Of a stretch of DNA of 64,000 nucleotides, positions 22,020 through 33,687 are shown piece by piece. Under the pieces are notes generated by a model. The model did no database searches. It was not told where the DNA came from and saw nothing but the letters and a program-made list of their open reading frames with translations. A program made the translations under genes and the position numbers. The stretch spans positions 23,060,147 through 23,124,146 of the forward strand of contig JAVIAB010000049.1 of NCBI GenBank assembly GCA_032433765.1, given 5' to 3'. The number at the start of each line of letters is the position of its first letter. Within the stretch, counting starts at the first letter, position 1. This DNA comes from Megaustenia siamemsis. Lineage: Eukaryota > Mollusca > Gastropoda > Stylommatophora > Ariophantidae.

Positions 22020-25000
22020 ATATTGTTCAAGATAAGAACAATAACTGATGGCACGTATTGTTCAAGATGAGATCAATAACTGATGGCACGTATTGTTCAA
22101 GATGAGATCAACAACTGATGGCACGTATTGTTCAAGATGAGAACAATAACTGATGGCACGGATTGTTCAAGATGAGAACAATAACTGATGACACGTATTG
22201 TTCAAGATGAGAACAATAACTGAGGACAATAATTGTTCAAGATGAGAACAATAACTGATGGCACGGATTGTTCAAGATGAGAACAATAACTGATGACACG
22301 TATTGTTCAAGATGAGAACAATAACTGAGGACAATAATTGTTCAAGATGAGAACAATAACTGATGGCACGGATTGTTCAAGATGAGAACAATAATTGATG
22401 GCACGGATTGTTCAAGATGAGAACAATAACTGAGGACAACGATTGTTCAAGATGACAACAATAACTGATGGCACGAATTGTTCAAGATGAGAACAATAAC
22501 TGATGGCACGGATTGTTCAAGATGAGAACAATAATTGATGGCACGGATTGTTCAAGATGAGAACAATAACTGAGGACAACGATTGTTCAAGATGAGAACA
22601 ATAACTGATGACAAGAGCTGTTCAAGATGAGAACAATAACTGATGGCACGTATTGTTCAAGATGAGAACAATAACTGATGGCACGGATTGTTCAAGATGA
22701 GAACAATAACTGATGACATGGATTGTTCAAGATGAGAACAATAACTGATTGCACGGATTGTTCAAGATGAGAACAATAACTGATGGCACGGATTGTTCAA
22801 GATGAGAACAATAATTGATGGCACGGATTGTTCAAGATGATAACAATAACTGAGGACAACGATTGTTCAAGATGAGAACAATAACTGATGACAAGAATTG
22901 TTCAAGATGAGAACAATAACTGATGGCACGTATTGTTCAAGATGAGAACAATAACTGATGGCACGGATTGTTCAAGATGAGAACAATAATTGATGGCACG
23001 GATTGTTCAAGATGACAACAATAACTGATGGCACGAATTGTTCAAGATGAGAACAATAACTGATGGCACGGATTGTTCAAGATGAGAACAATAATTGATG
23101 GCACGGATTGTTCAAGATGAGAACAATAACTGAGGACAACGATTGTTCAAGATGAGAACAATAACTGATGACAAGAATTGTTCAAGATGAGAACAATAAC
23201 TGATGGCACGTATTGTTCAAGATGAGAACAATAACTGATGGCACGGATTGTTCAAGATGAGAACAATAACTGATGACATGGATTGTTCAAGATGAGAACA
23301 ATAACTGATTGCACGGATTGTTCAAGATGAGAACAATAATTGATGGCACGGATTGTTCAAGATGATAACAATAACTCAGGACAACGATTGTTCAAGATGT
23401 GAACAATAACTGATGACAAGAATTGTTCAAGATGAGAACAATAACTGATGGCACGTATTGTTCAAGATGAGAACAATAACTGATGGCACGGATTGTTCAA
23501 GATGAGAACAATAATTGATGGCACGGATTGTTCAAGATGAGAACAATAACTGAGGACAACGATTGTTCAAGATGAGAACAATAACTGATGGCACGAATTG
23601 TTCAAGATGAGAACAATAACTGATGGCACGTATTGTTCAAGATGAGATCAATAACTGATGGCACGGATTGTTCAAGATGAGAACAATAATTGATGACATG
23701 GATTGTTCAAGATGAGAACAATAACTGATGGCACGTATTGTCCAAGAAGATAACAATAACTGATGGCAAGAATTGTTCAAGATGAGAACAATAACTGATG
23801 GCACGTATTGTTCAAGATGAGAACAATAACTGAGGACAATAATTGTTCAAGATGAGAACAATAACTGATGGCACGGATTGTTCAAGATGAGAACAATAAC
23901 TGATGGCACGTATTGTTCAAGATGAGAACAATAACTGATGGCACGTATTGTTCAAGATGAGATCAATAACTGATGGCACGTATTGTTCAAGATGAGATCA
24001 ACAACTGATGGCACGTATTGTTCAAGATGAGAACAATAACTGATGGCACGGATTGTTCAAGATGAGAACAATAACTGATGACACGTATTGTTCAAGATGA
24101 GAACAATAACTGAGGACAATAATTGTTCAAGATGAGAACAATAACTGATGGCACGGATTGTTCAAGATGAGAACAATAACTGATGACACGTATTGTTCAA
24201 GATGAGAACAATAACTGAGGACAATAATTGTTCAAGATGAGAACAATAACTGATGGCACGGATTGTTCAAGATGAGAACAATAATTGATGGCACGGATTG
24301 TTCAAGATGAGAACAATAACTGAGGACAACGATTGTTCAAGATGACAACAATAACTGATGGCACGAATTGTTCAAGATGAGAACAATAACTGATGGCACG
24401 GATTGTTCAAGATGAGAACAATAATTGATGGCACGGATTGTTCAAGATGAGAACAATAACTGAGGACAACGATTGTTCAAGATGAGAACAATAACTGATG
24501 ACAAGAGCTGTTCAAGATGAGAACAATAACTGATGGCACGTATTGTTCAAGATGAGAACAATAACTGATGGCACGGATTGTTCAAGATGAGAACAATAAC
24601 TGATGACATGGATTGTTCAAGATGAGAACAATAACTGATTGCACGGATTGTTCAAGATGAGAACAATAACTGATGGCACGGATTGTTCAAGATGAGAACA
24701 ATAATTGATGGCACGGATTGTTCAAGATGATAACAATAACTGAGGACAACGATTGTTCAAGATGAGAACAATAACTGATGACAAGAATTGTTCAAGATGA
24801 GAACAATAACTGATGGCACGTATTGTTCAAGATGAGAACAATAACTGATGGCACGGATTGTTCAAGATGAGAACAATAATTGATGGCACGGATTGTTCAA
24901 GATGACAACAATAACTGATGGCACGAATTGTTCAAGATGAGAACAATAACTGATGGCACGGATTGTTCAAGATGAGAACAATAATTGATGGCACGGATTG

Positions 25001-25800
25001 TTCAAGATGAGAACAATAACTGAGGACAACGATTGTTCAAGATGAGAACAATAACTGATGACAAGAATTGTTCAAGATGAGAACAATAACTGATGGCACG
25101 TATTGTTCAAGATGAGAACAATAACTGATGGCACGGATTGTTCAAGATGAGAACAATAACTGATGACATGGATTGTTCAAGATGAGAACAATAACTGATT
25201 GCACGGATTGTTCAAGATGAGAACAATAATTGATGGCACGGATTGTTCAAGATGATAACAATAACTCAGGACAACGATTGTTCAAGATGTGAACAATAAC
25301 TGATGACAAGAATTGTTCAAGATGAGAACAATAACTGATGGCACGTATTGTTCAAGATGAGAACAATAACTGATGGCACGGATTGTTCAAGATGAGAACA
25401 ATAATTGATGGCACGGATTGTTCAAGATGAGAACAATAACTGAGGACAACGATTGTTCAAGATGAGAACAATAACTGATGGCACGAATTGTTCAAGATGA
25501 GAACAATAACTGATGGCACGTATTGTTCAAGATGAGATCAATAACTGATGGCACGGATTGTTCAAGATGAGAACAATAATTGATGACATGGATTGTTCAA
25601 GATGAGAACAATAACTGATGGCACGTATTGTCCAAGAAGATAACAATAACTGATGGCAAGAATTGTTCAAGATGAGAACAATAACTGATGGCACGTATTG
25701 TTCAAGATGAGAACAATAACTGAGGACAATAATTGTTCAAGATGAGAACAATAACTGATGGCACGGATTGTTCAAGATGAGAACAATAACTGATGGCACG
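22020..25800. repeat. 1,890-bp higher-order tandem duplication (54 units)
   Basis: Rare variants recur at exactly 1,890 bp = 54 x 35: GATGACAACA units (22451 and 24341), ACAAGAGCTG (22611 and 24501) and TCCAAGAAGA (23741 and 25631). Adjacent copies span about 22020-23910 and 23910-25800. Few differences are visible (for example GATAAGAACA versus GATGAGAACA at the start). Confidence 0.92.
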
Positions 25801-26062
25801 TATTGTTCAAGATGAGAACAATAACTGATGGCATGGATTGTTCAAGATGAGAACAATAACTGATGGCATGGATTGTTCAAGATGAGAACAATAACTGATG
25901 GCATGGATTGTTCAAGATGAGAACAATAACTGATGGCATGGATTGTCCAAGATGAGAACAATAACTGATGGCACGTATTGTTCAAGATGAGAACAATAAC
26001 TGATGGCATGGATAGTCCAAGATGAGAACAATAACTGATGGCATGGATTGTCCAAGATGAGA

Positions 26063-26640
26063 TGATTAGCTTCGAAAAAAAACCCTATTTTTACGTGATT
26101 TATGTGATTTATTAATTTTATGAATTAGTTTTTCTTTCACAATTATTATTGCTTGGAAAGTTTTTTCTAGATTTGATTTGTTGGTATTTTTTTTTTCCTT
26201 TTATGTATCTCAATTTATTTTATTAATGGAATGAAAACGAAAACTGTTTTAATGAAGTAATTAATTATGCAGGCAATTATCTAAAAAGTCTATCTAAACA
26301 CGGTCATCTTCTGCTGTGGTATTCATATGTGCCATTTGGGGATTGCTATAAAGTTGGATTACTATCCACGCTTCATGATCAAACGTGTGTTTAGTCAATC
26401 TGCTATTGCCTTGGAGCGGCGTACGAGTAAGGAGGAATGTATACTCTGGTGCCTTTAGATGTTCCGGTAACATCTATTTCCGAGGTAACAAGGGGAATCA
26501 CATTCATCTAATATTTCAGAATTAGAATATAGAAAATAATCACATTCCTCTAATATTTCAGAATTAGAATATAGAAAATAATCACATTCCTCTAATATTT
26601 CAGAATTAGAATATAGAAAATAATCACATTACAGCTCAAT
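26063..26640. repeat. A/T-rich stretch with a 42-bp triplication
   Basis: Within it, AATCACATTCCTCTAATATT followed by TCAGAATTAGAATATAGAAAAT is repeated three times at about 26498-26625. No gene recognised. Confidence 0.85.
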
Positions 26641-26649
26641 GAGTTAAAT

Positions 26650-26995
26650 GTCAGTGCACGAGGGACTGGTTGGTCTCCAGGCAAGACGCCGGCCTCGAGA
26701 CAGAGAGGTTGTGGGTTTAAATCCCGACTGCGCAGGTTGGGATTTTTATTTATAATTTCTCTCTGAGGCAACCACCCCTGGTCTCAGCAGCGAGGCCCGG
26801 CTTGAAACGTCAATTACTCATCCACGAAAAAATATGAGTACCTCCACAAACGGAGTTATTATCTATCTGCCTGTGCGGCGAGGGACCTCTGTGCACACGG
26901 CTGTCAGGGAAAAATGGATTAACACGCAAAATTCAGTTCCTAGTCTCTAGGGACTTCGTCAGAGATAAAAGCTGGCGAACGAAAAAACAAAAAAC
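26650..26995 (+). mobile_element. SINE family 2 with tRNA-like head
   Basis: A head with a B-box-like GGGTTTAAATCCC and an A-box-like TGGTCTCCAGGC region precedes the body shared with 17570-17830. The tRNA ancestor is not determined. Confidence 0.7.
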
Positions 26996-27340
26996 TGTCA
27001 GTGTACAGCCAGCCGCCGTATTCCCTAGTATACCCGCGATATAGTTCAAATAACTCGAGCCGTTACTAATAAATAGGATTCAATGTCTATGGAAGAGAAA
27101 CCTACTACAACCGTACAACAGCATTTATTGATCTTGTAATTTGTATGAGAATTAGGTAGGTCATTTCTGCAAACAGAGCCTGGCTAACGAGGCAGCAGGC
27201 GAACAACTAATAAGAAAGCGGTCTATCTTTTTTTCCAAGAGTAAAGAAATAGTTCCAACAGGAAGCAACCTCACCTTGAGTCTCCTTAGAATTACTGCGC
27301 TGTATCTTTATAGAAGAACTTCTTCTTCTTCTTCTATCTT
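26996..27340. other. no gene recognised
   Basis: Only a short CTT run near 27320-27335. Confidence 0.5.
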
Positions 27341-27344
27341 TCAG

Positions 27345-27735
27345 CCTTCTATCTTTCAGCTCCCTGTAGAGCATAGGTCTTCAACAAACACTTTCAACTC
27401 CCTGTGGAGCATAGGTCTTCAACAAACACTTTCAACTCCATGTGGAACATAGGTCTTCAACAAACACTTTCAACTCCCTGTGGAATTCAACAAACACTTT
27501 CAACTCCCTGTGGAGAATAGGTCTTCAGTAAACACTTTCAGCTCCCTGTGGAGCATAGGTCTTCAGCAAACACTTTCAGTTCCTTGTGGAGAATAGGTCT
27601 TCAACAAACACTTTCAGCTCCCTGTGGAGCATAGGTCTTCAACAAACACTTTCAGCTCCCTGTGGAGCATAGTTCTTCAACAAACACTTTCAGCTCTCTG
27701 TGGAGCATAGGTCTTCAACAAACACTTTCCAAGCC
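27345..27735. repeat. 38-bp minisatellite derived from a LINE 3' end
   Basis: About ten units of CTTCAACAAACACTTTCAGC plus TCCCTGTGGAGCATAGGT. The last unit runs into a minus-strand LINE coding end, and the unit itself encodes the end of that LINE (VEDLCSTES on the minus strand), so the array grew from the LINE terminus. Confidence 0.88.
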
Positions 27736-27890
27736 GCTCTGTTTCTTGCCGTTCTTTTAAGATCATTCCATGTCTTCCCCACCATCTTCATCTCTGCCTC
27801 TATATGTCTTCTCCAAGAATTCCTTGGTCTTCCTCTTTGTCTTTTCCCCTGGGGATTCCAGTGCGCTGCCGGGGCCCAAAAGGTGAATAA
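27690..27890 (-). mobile_element. LINE C-terminal fragment (RTE-like)
   Basis: The minus strand reads GKRQRGRPRNSWRR, EMKMVGKTWNDLKR and ARNRAAWKVFVEDLC, the C-terminal block of an endonuclease-reverse transcriptase family distinct from A-E. Confidence 0.8.
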
Positions 27891-28112
27891 AGAATAGTGA
27901 CGCTGTACCCTACCAGGCATGTTCGTAAGAGGCGAGAAAGGAGGGTTGGGCATGGGACTGGCTATCCCATACTGTAAAAAAAAAAAAAAAAAATTCACTT
28001 TGTAGAAGATGGTTGAGCAAAACTGTCAGAGATGTTAATTAATACCAAAATCATGTAGTTTTCATAATTGACAATAGAAATAGCAAATATTTATGATGTA
28101 AATGTGGTATAC

Positions 28113-28196
28113 GATTATACGACGCACTGTGGATAGAAAATTGTGGAGGGACATGATCGCCTACGCCAATCGGTATGGCACATGATGATGATGACC
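28113..28196 (+). mobile_element. LINE family C 3' end
   Basis: CGACGCACTGTGGATAGAAA through CGGTATGGCACATGATGATG matches the terminus of the copy at 39468. Confidence 0.8.
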
Positions 28197-28357
28197 GCTG
28201 GAAAGGTGGAATAGAAAGACTTATAGGAGACGGATAATAAAATAATATCCTCACTTGGCTCACATTGAAAGCAATGGCAAATGAACATCGAAGATATCAA
28301 GATGCATGCCACTGCCTGGGTAATTATCAAAGGGTAAAGCCTCGGCCGACATTAAAG

Positions 28358-28450
28358 TCATCATCATCATCATTGAGTGCCATCTCCGCAACGAAGGTTG
28401 GCTACCATGGAGCGCTATTCTGCTCTGTCTCTTGCTTTGATGGTGCATGT
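28358..28450 (-). mobile_element. LINE family B 3' end
   Basis: CATCATCATCATTGAGTGCC followed by the complement of the EWRSMVANLRC coding end. Confidence 0.8.
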
Positions 28451-28578
28451 TGACATTAAAGTTGCGTTAGATAATCTCAAAAAGTGACCGCGGGGTTCTC
28501 CGCCTCAGCTAGCAGTTCGTGTTCTGTGCTGAATCTTCTGTGTGTTCAGATAATAAACTGAAACACTATCTGTCTTGG

Positions 28579-29216
28579 GAGCCGTGATAGCTCAGTGGTT
28601 AGTGAACTGGACTACAAAGGACAAGAGGTAGGGTTCGATCCCAACCGACGGCTTCCGATTCACCCAGCCTTTAATGGGTAGCGGATTTTTTCCTGGGAAA
28701 ATAAAGCGGCACGGGCATAATACCGACCACATTACCCCAAAAATCATGTGCCGAAGGTCTGTAAAATGTATGGTCATCATCATCATCAAGTACCGGGCCT
28801 GCTGTCGTAGGTGATCATGTCTCTCCACAACTTTCGATCTCGGCAGCTATTTATCATCTCTGTTGTTGACCTCCTGCCAAACCATTCTCTTAAGCTGTCT
28901 GGTATCTTTTCTCTTTGCTTCCCTCTATCTCTTCGTCCCTCAATTTTTCCAGTTGTTACAATATATTCCAGCTGTTCTCTTCTCATTATATGGCAAAAAA
29001 ATGATGATTGTTTCTTCCTAATGTTGGAAATTAGCTCTCTTTTTGCTTTGACCTCTCTCAAAACATCTTCATTACTCTTCTTAGCTGTCCATGGTATTCT
29101 CAACATTCTTCTGTAAAACCACATTTCTACAGACTTCAGTTTTCTTGTCTGTTTAAATTTATGGTCACTAACACCATATTCCCTATACGCCACTGGGCGT
29201 AACGGGGGTACTTTAC
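28579..29216 (+). mobile_element. SINE family 1, head and body, split by LINE A
   Basis: The head has a tRNA A box (TAGCTCAGTGG) and B box (GGTTCGATCCC), so it is a tRNA-derived pol III retroposon. The body follows to 28776. The tail (CACTAACACCATATTCCC...GGGGGTACTTTAC) resumes at 29168, after the LINE-A insertion at 28777-29159. TATGGTCA at 28769-28776 and 29160-29167 is the target duplication. Confidence 0.88.
28777..29159 (-). mobile_element. LINE family A 3' end inserted in SINE 1
   Basis: The minus strand reads EMWFYRRMLRIPWTAKKSNE, then EVKAKRELISNIRKKQSSFF and, near the end, STTEMINSCRDRKLWRDMIT. The 5' truncation point falls at 29159. Confidence 0.88.
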
Positions 29217-29893
29217 TTTTCTCTATGGGTGGATATGCTTAACAGTTTCCACTGTCGGCGGCCATTTTTGAATTACTCGTTTCGACTTTTAACTGCCAAG
29301 GGTTCTTTAACGTACGCAGAGTGTATACGAACCTATTTTTTTGTGATTATCCAGGAGAACTAGAGACTGGATCTCAACATCCAGAGAACAGATTAAGATT
29401 TATATTTTTTGGTTTAAAATGAAAGTTTGATTAACAGGTTGTGTCTGTCGCTGCAAGCTGAGTTACCTGACTTCGATAACAGTGCACAACTACGACTTTG
29501 TTTTATAATAACTGGCTTTTGAGAGGTCAGGCTAGAATCACTTGTGGTGCGTTTATAGATTATATAGCACGCCCTTATCACCTTTCTTGTGATAGGGGAG
29601 AGGTAGTAGTGGTGGAGAGGATAGAGAATTGTATTCCTTCCTTCATTCCATTCCTCCTTAGTTAACTTCTTCCCTCTTTCTTTCTTCACTCTATTCCTTT
29701 CTTTATTTCTTCCTTCCTCACTCACTTTCTACCACCTTATCATTTTCCACCTTTCCTTCCATCCTTGAACCCCTTCCTCTGCTCTATCAATCACCTCTTC
29801 TCATCCTCTATCTCTCTCCCTCCCAAGTGGCTACTAGATAATCAAACCTATCGCTGTTTCCCCCTCATTAATATAACTCTTGTCTCTACCCAG
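29217..29893. other. non-coding sequence before the homeobox exon
   Basis: Pyrimidine-rich stretches (about 29630-29830) lead to a clear 3' splice site, TCTCTACCCAG, ending at 29893. This is probably the end of an upstream intron of the homeobox gene. Confidence 0.6.
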
Positions 29894-30689
29894 GCTCGCC
29901 AATATTGACAGACAGGCAGTTCTCAAGCGATGAACCTAGAGCGTCCATATTTCGATCTAACATCGAGAGTTTGTCGACAAGAGACCAATCACAGCTCGCC
30001 ATTTTCACTCTAGCAGCGCCACCTGTCTTAAGTGGCCCAGGGAACGTAACTCCAATGATGAGATGTGATATTAACGGAATACCGTCCCTTCATGAAAATA
30101 ATTTAGATAATGGAGACAATATAGAAAGTAGATTAGAAAGTGACCCTCCAGGCGAATGTGATATTCGCAAATCAAAAATTTCAGCATCTGTAATTTCAAA
30201 TTCAGATAAAAATTTGCAATCAAATTCTGAAAGTAGATGCTTCAGTGCACACGGTCAAAGCGAGGAGTGTGCGAAAAGTGACGATACGAACTTCAAAGAC
30301 GAGAATTCCAGCGATGACGCAATTAAAAATAAGGGTAGACATTTAAGTACTCATAAAATCGAATGTTTTAAGATGACTCATTACCTAATTAAGCGATTGG
30401 ATGGCGGTGGAGCAGGTCAGACCTTTGACGCGTGCCAGCAACAGAATGTGGACTCAGGGGACAACGTTGGCAGAGAGCTGACATCGCCACGCACACCCGA
30501 GCAGGACATCTGTGACGTCATGGTTGATGACGCAAACATTGAAGATGATGAGAGTTTGGATAGAGAGAAGGATCTCGAGGAGATGGGGAAGAGGAAACAG
30601 AGGAGGTACAGAACGACGTTCACGAGCTACCAGCTGGAGGAGTTGGAGAGGGCTTTCCAGAAAACACACTATCCTGACGTGTTCACGAG
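29894..30689 (+). CDS. arx: ARX/aristaless-type homeobox gene, exon with homeodomain N-terminal half
   Basis: Paired-class homeodomain transcription factor, expected to bind TAAT-type DNA sites in the nucleus. The exon is open throughout. It begins after a polypyrimidine tract and CAG, and ends at a donor (ACGAG/GTGAGT). Most of it is a low-complexity, Ser/Asp/Asn-rich N-terminal region with an acidic stretch ([14 protein letters not shown]) just before a basic KRKQ. The homeodomain starts at [20 protein letters not shown] (30598) and runs through residue 30, with codon 31 split. These residues fit ARX better than ALX (which has other residues at several positions), but true orthology is inferred. 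No ARX-type octapeptide is visible, so it is probably in an upstream exon or lost. Internal ATGs exist from 30055, so a start within this exon is possible. Confidence 0.85.
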
Positions 30690-30695
30690 GTGAGT
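30690..30695 (+). promoter_or_regulatory. 5' splice site of the homeobox exon
   Basis: GTGAGT directly after the split Arg codon; the phase matches the acceptor at 58817-58818. Confidence 0.85.
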
Positions 30696-30769
30696 GGTTC
30701 GATTTCGTGTTCTTGTACAGACAAAGTGTTCTGAGGTCAGTGTGTTAGCTAAGAACATTTGTTTTATCG

Positions 30770-30850
30770 TTTTCTCCAGGTGAGTTATTGTTTGACGGTT
30801 TCTCCAGGTGAGTAATTGCTTGACGTTTTCTCCGGGTGAGTTATTGAATG
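30770..30850. repeat. three tandem 28-bp repeats containing donor-like motifs
   Basis: TTTCTCCAGGTGAGTTATTG and two close variants (AGGTGAGTAATTG, GGGTGAGTTATTG) lie 85-160 bp downstream of the true donor. Each contains a near-consensus 5' splice site. Confidence 0.8.
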
Positions 30851-30999
30851 TCGCGTAGAGGTAAGGACTATCTAACGGCAAATCATGACGTCACAATGTG
30901 AACGGATTTATTCTCTTGGTACCAAACCAGAAGATTTTATTTTAGGAAGAAAAGTTCATTTGAAATCAAGAAATGGAAGGGTGAACTATATTTTAAAAT

Positions 31000-31820
31000 G
31001 TAAAAAAAAATACAACAGAAAGTTGAAAGAATAATAAAAATGGAGGGGGAAAAAAAAGAGAGAGCGAGAAAAATAAAGAAACATAGGAAGGCAGAAAGAA
31101 AGAAAGAAATATACAAAGAAGGAAAGAAAGAAAGAAAATAAAGAAAGAAAGAAAGAAAGAAAGAAAGACGTTAAAACACTTAAATAAAGAAAAAATAAAC
31201 ACACACACCCAGAGAAAGAAAGAAAGAAAGAAAGACAAAAAGAAAAAAGAAGGAAAGAAAGAAAAGAGCTAAAGGAAGAAAGAGAAAAAGCAGGGACAAT
31301 TAAAAGGAGCATGGTAGGGTGGGAGAGAGAAAAGTATAAAAGATGAGGAAGGAAGGTCGGGAGGAAGGAGGGTGGGAGGGACGGAAGGAAGGAAGGAGGG
31401 AGGGAAGGAAGAAAGGAAGGAAGGGAGGAGGGAATGGAGGAGGAAAGGGAGGGAGGGAGGGAGGGAGGGAGGAATGAAGGAAGGGAGGGAGGGAGGAAGG
31501 AAGGAAGGAAGGAAGGAAGGAAGAAGGAAGGAAGGAAGGAAGGGAAGGAAGGAAGGAAGGGAAGGAAGGAAGGAAGGAAGGAAGGGAGGAGGGGAGGGAG
31601 GAGGGAGGAGGAGGAAGGAAGGAAGGAAGGAAGGAAGGAAGGAAGGAAGGAAGGAAGGAAGGAAGGAAGGAAGGAAGGAAGGAAGGAAGGAAGGAAGGAA
31701 GGAAGGAAGGAAGGAAGGAAGGAAGGAAGGAAGGAAGGAAGGAAGGAAGGAAGGAAGGAAGGAAGGAAGGAAGGAAGGAAGGAAGGAAGGAAGGAAGGAA
31801 GGAAGGAAGGAAGGAAAGTG
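31000..31820. repeat. (GAAA)n then (GGAA)n tracts
   Basis: GAAA-rich sequence at about 31080-31280 is followed by imperfect GGAA/GGGA and then about 190 bp of nearly pure GGAA (31620-31815). The large open frames on both strands are artefacts. Confidence 0.95.
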
Positions 31821-31984
31821 ATTTTCACTTTTTTAAAAAGATAATTGTTGTTATTTTTTACTAAGAACATATCTTGTTTGCACATATCTTGTTTGATTGA
31901 GAAAGAAGCCATCTTGACGAAACATATTACCATTGCTGGTGTATGTTGGAGGGGGGGGTGGGGGGCTCACAACAGGACCAGAGG

Positions 31985-32150
31985 GATAAAGGCCGCTTGA
32001 TCAAAGCAGTCGCCACGACGTGTGAAACTCCGGATTTCTATTTCGCGCCCGATAGAAAAAAAATCATTTCTGTCTAAGCGGGTTTCGAACACCTAAAGTC
32101 GGCTTTTCAATCAGCGGAGAAGTGGTTTTAGCTGCACGGCCACGCGATCA
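31985..32150 (-). mobile_element. possible tRNA-derived SINE, third family
   Basis: The minus strand has a B-box-like GTGTTCGAAACCC and, upstream of it on that strand, a GTGGCCGTGCAGCTAA A-box-like region. Only one copy is seen, so the call is tentative. Confidence 0.45.
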
Positions 32151-32164
32151 TTATTCTTTCTTTC

Positions 32165-32720
32165 TTTTCTCTTTTCACTGATACCTAAAAGGTTTCGTGG
32201 TTATATTATTTGTCGTTCTTGAGCTCCTCGAAGTGTCTGAATTAGTGATTTTCCTTTGTTGTTACATGTCTCTGTCACTGCATCTATCTATCTTCATCTT
32301 TTCTCTTTCTCACTGATACCTAAAAGGTATCGTGGTTTATATCATTTGTCGTTCTTGAGCTGCTCGAACTGTCTGAATTAGTGATTTTCCTTTGTTGTTA
32401 CATGTCTCTGTCACTGCATCTATCCATCTTCTTCTAGGTCTTCCTCTTGGTCTTTTCCCATGCATTCTAGAGAAGAACGCCCTTGATGGTGATTGGTGAG
32501 GATTCATTCTGACCAGGTGGCCAAACCATTTAAGTTGTTGTTGTTCTATATATTCTTGGCAGGGTTGTGTTCCTACCATTTTTCTTATGGTTTCATTTGG
32601 TATTCTATCTCTTCGTGTGTTGTTTGTTACTTTTCTTAAGCATCGCATCTCATATGTATTGATATTTCTTAAATGTGATTTAGAAAGGGTCCATGTTTGA
32701 CTTTTTATAGCACAAGGTTG
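32165..32720 (-). mobile_element. LINE family E 3' part with a tandem duplication
   Basis: The minus strand reads MRCLRKVTNNTRRDRIPNE, EQQQLKWFGHLVRMNP and GKRPRGRPRRRWIDAVTE. The last ~130 bp (SLIQTVRAAQ... end) are repeated in tandem (about 32170-32295 and 32300-32425) with slight divergence. Confidence 0.82.
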
Positions 32721-32874
32721 GTATGTGAATGCTATTTATCAATTTATGCTCTTTATTACAATAATAAATTTCTTGCATAGAACCAAAAACACAAGATCCC
32801 CCCCCCCTTCTCCCCTCCCACGCCTTGATTATTCGTCCTATGAGGAATTTGGTGTTAATGGCTATAATTTTGAG

Positions 32875-33285
32875 TTATTGAGTTATTAGCGGATCATCAT
32901 CATTGCACTTCGAACATGTCCATAGGTGCTCAGATCCCCTCCCCAGCAATTCCCTCAGTGTCCAGCGACTGACGACTCCAGTTCTGTGTTGGTTGATAAG
33001 TCTTCTTACACGGCCACTAAGTTTCTCGTTTCTGGCTGTGCCCATCTTAACTCCCATCTCTTTCATCCGAAGGAGTGACGTGGACTCATGGTTGTCGAGG
33101 TCCTGTGTCCTTCCCACTTCCCGGGGGGCATTGATGATGTCCGCCCGATCCATTTGTTGACCGTCCTCAATATTAACGCAGCTAGCCAACCTGTCCGCTC
33201 TTTCATGTCCCCATACTCCTGCATGTCCTGCGACGTACATGATCAAAGACTCATCTTTGGATAATGTGTCCGGTATCACGCCAGT
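32875..33285 (-). mobile_element. LINE RNase H/C-terminal fragment
   Basis: The minus strand reads IMYVAGHAGVWGHERADRLA, the C-terminal catalytic block of a LINE RNase H domain, then a long tail ending in a Cys pair (WTCSKCNDDD). It is a different element from LINE F. Terminal ATGATGATCC fits a LINE tail. Confidence 0.75.
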
Positions 33286-33364
33286 CCGCTCTACCTGCCA
33301 GGAAAGATCTCAGTACCCATTTATAGAGATTGGATGAACACGTCAGCTTTGTCGGAGCAACCAA

Positions 33365-33455
33365 AAAAAAAAGCACTAATCTGGGATTTGAACCCTAACC
33401 CTGTCTATCAGCAGCGGCAGCAGTAATCACTACTCCAGCAAGGCTTTTTATCGAA
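33365..33455 (-). mobile_element. tRNA-like SINE head, tentative
   Basis: The minus strand contains GGTTCAAATCC, a B-box match, with a plausible upstream A-box region. No second copy is seen. Confidence 0.35.
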
Positions 33456-33687
33456 TCAAGGAAGTTGCCTGCTTGCGTTGGCCCGATGACTAAAGCAATA
33501 CACATTCTCATCATCCGCCCTTAAGAGGACGTTAAGTGGATGTAGATGTGCTGTGTTGTGGTTTGCAGTATAACTGTGATACTTGCGACTTTCGGCCCAA
33601 CACATCCGACTTCAGCATGAATCAGTGAAGTTAAAATGTGTGCTGCTTACTTACAAACACACCTTCTATCTCATATCTTTACAGTCA

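Larger units (their letters stand above)
18400..26062. repeat. 7.7-kb minisatellite with 35/40-bp units
   Basis: Roughly 210 units. At 18.4-19.7 kb a 40-bp form (GATGAGATCGATGACATGAC then TGATGGCACAGATTGTCCAT) alternates with a 35-bp form lacking CATGA. From about 19.7 kb a 35-bp form (GATGAGAACAATAACTGATG then GCACGGATTGTTCAA) dominates, apart from a return of 40-bp units at 20.35-20.88 kb. There are no unique spacers, so it is not a CRISPR array. Short open frames within it are artefacts. Confidence 0.97.

Noticed and set aside
18400..26062. CRISPR-like array
   Set aside because: Units are contiguous variants of one sequence with no unique spacers, and the context is animal DNA.
28579..28660. 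tRNA gene
   Set aside because: A and B boxes are present, but the sequence continues into a SINE body found in several copies, and the tRNA fold is not maintained.
30509..30520. TGACGTCA as a CRE-type regulatory site
   Set aside because: It lies inside coding sequence of the homeobox exon; an 8-bp match is expected by chance in a window this size.
31372..31844. Gly/Lys/Glu-rich protein frames
   Set aside because: Translation of GGAA repeats.
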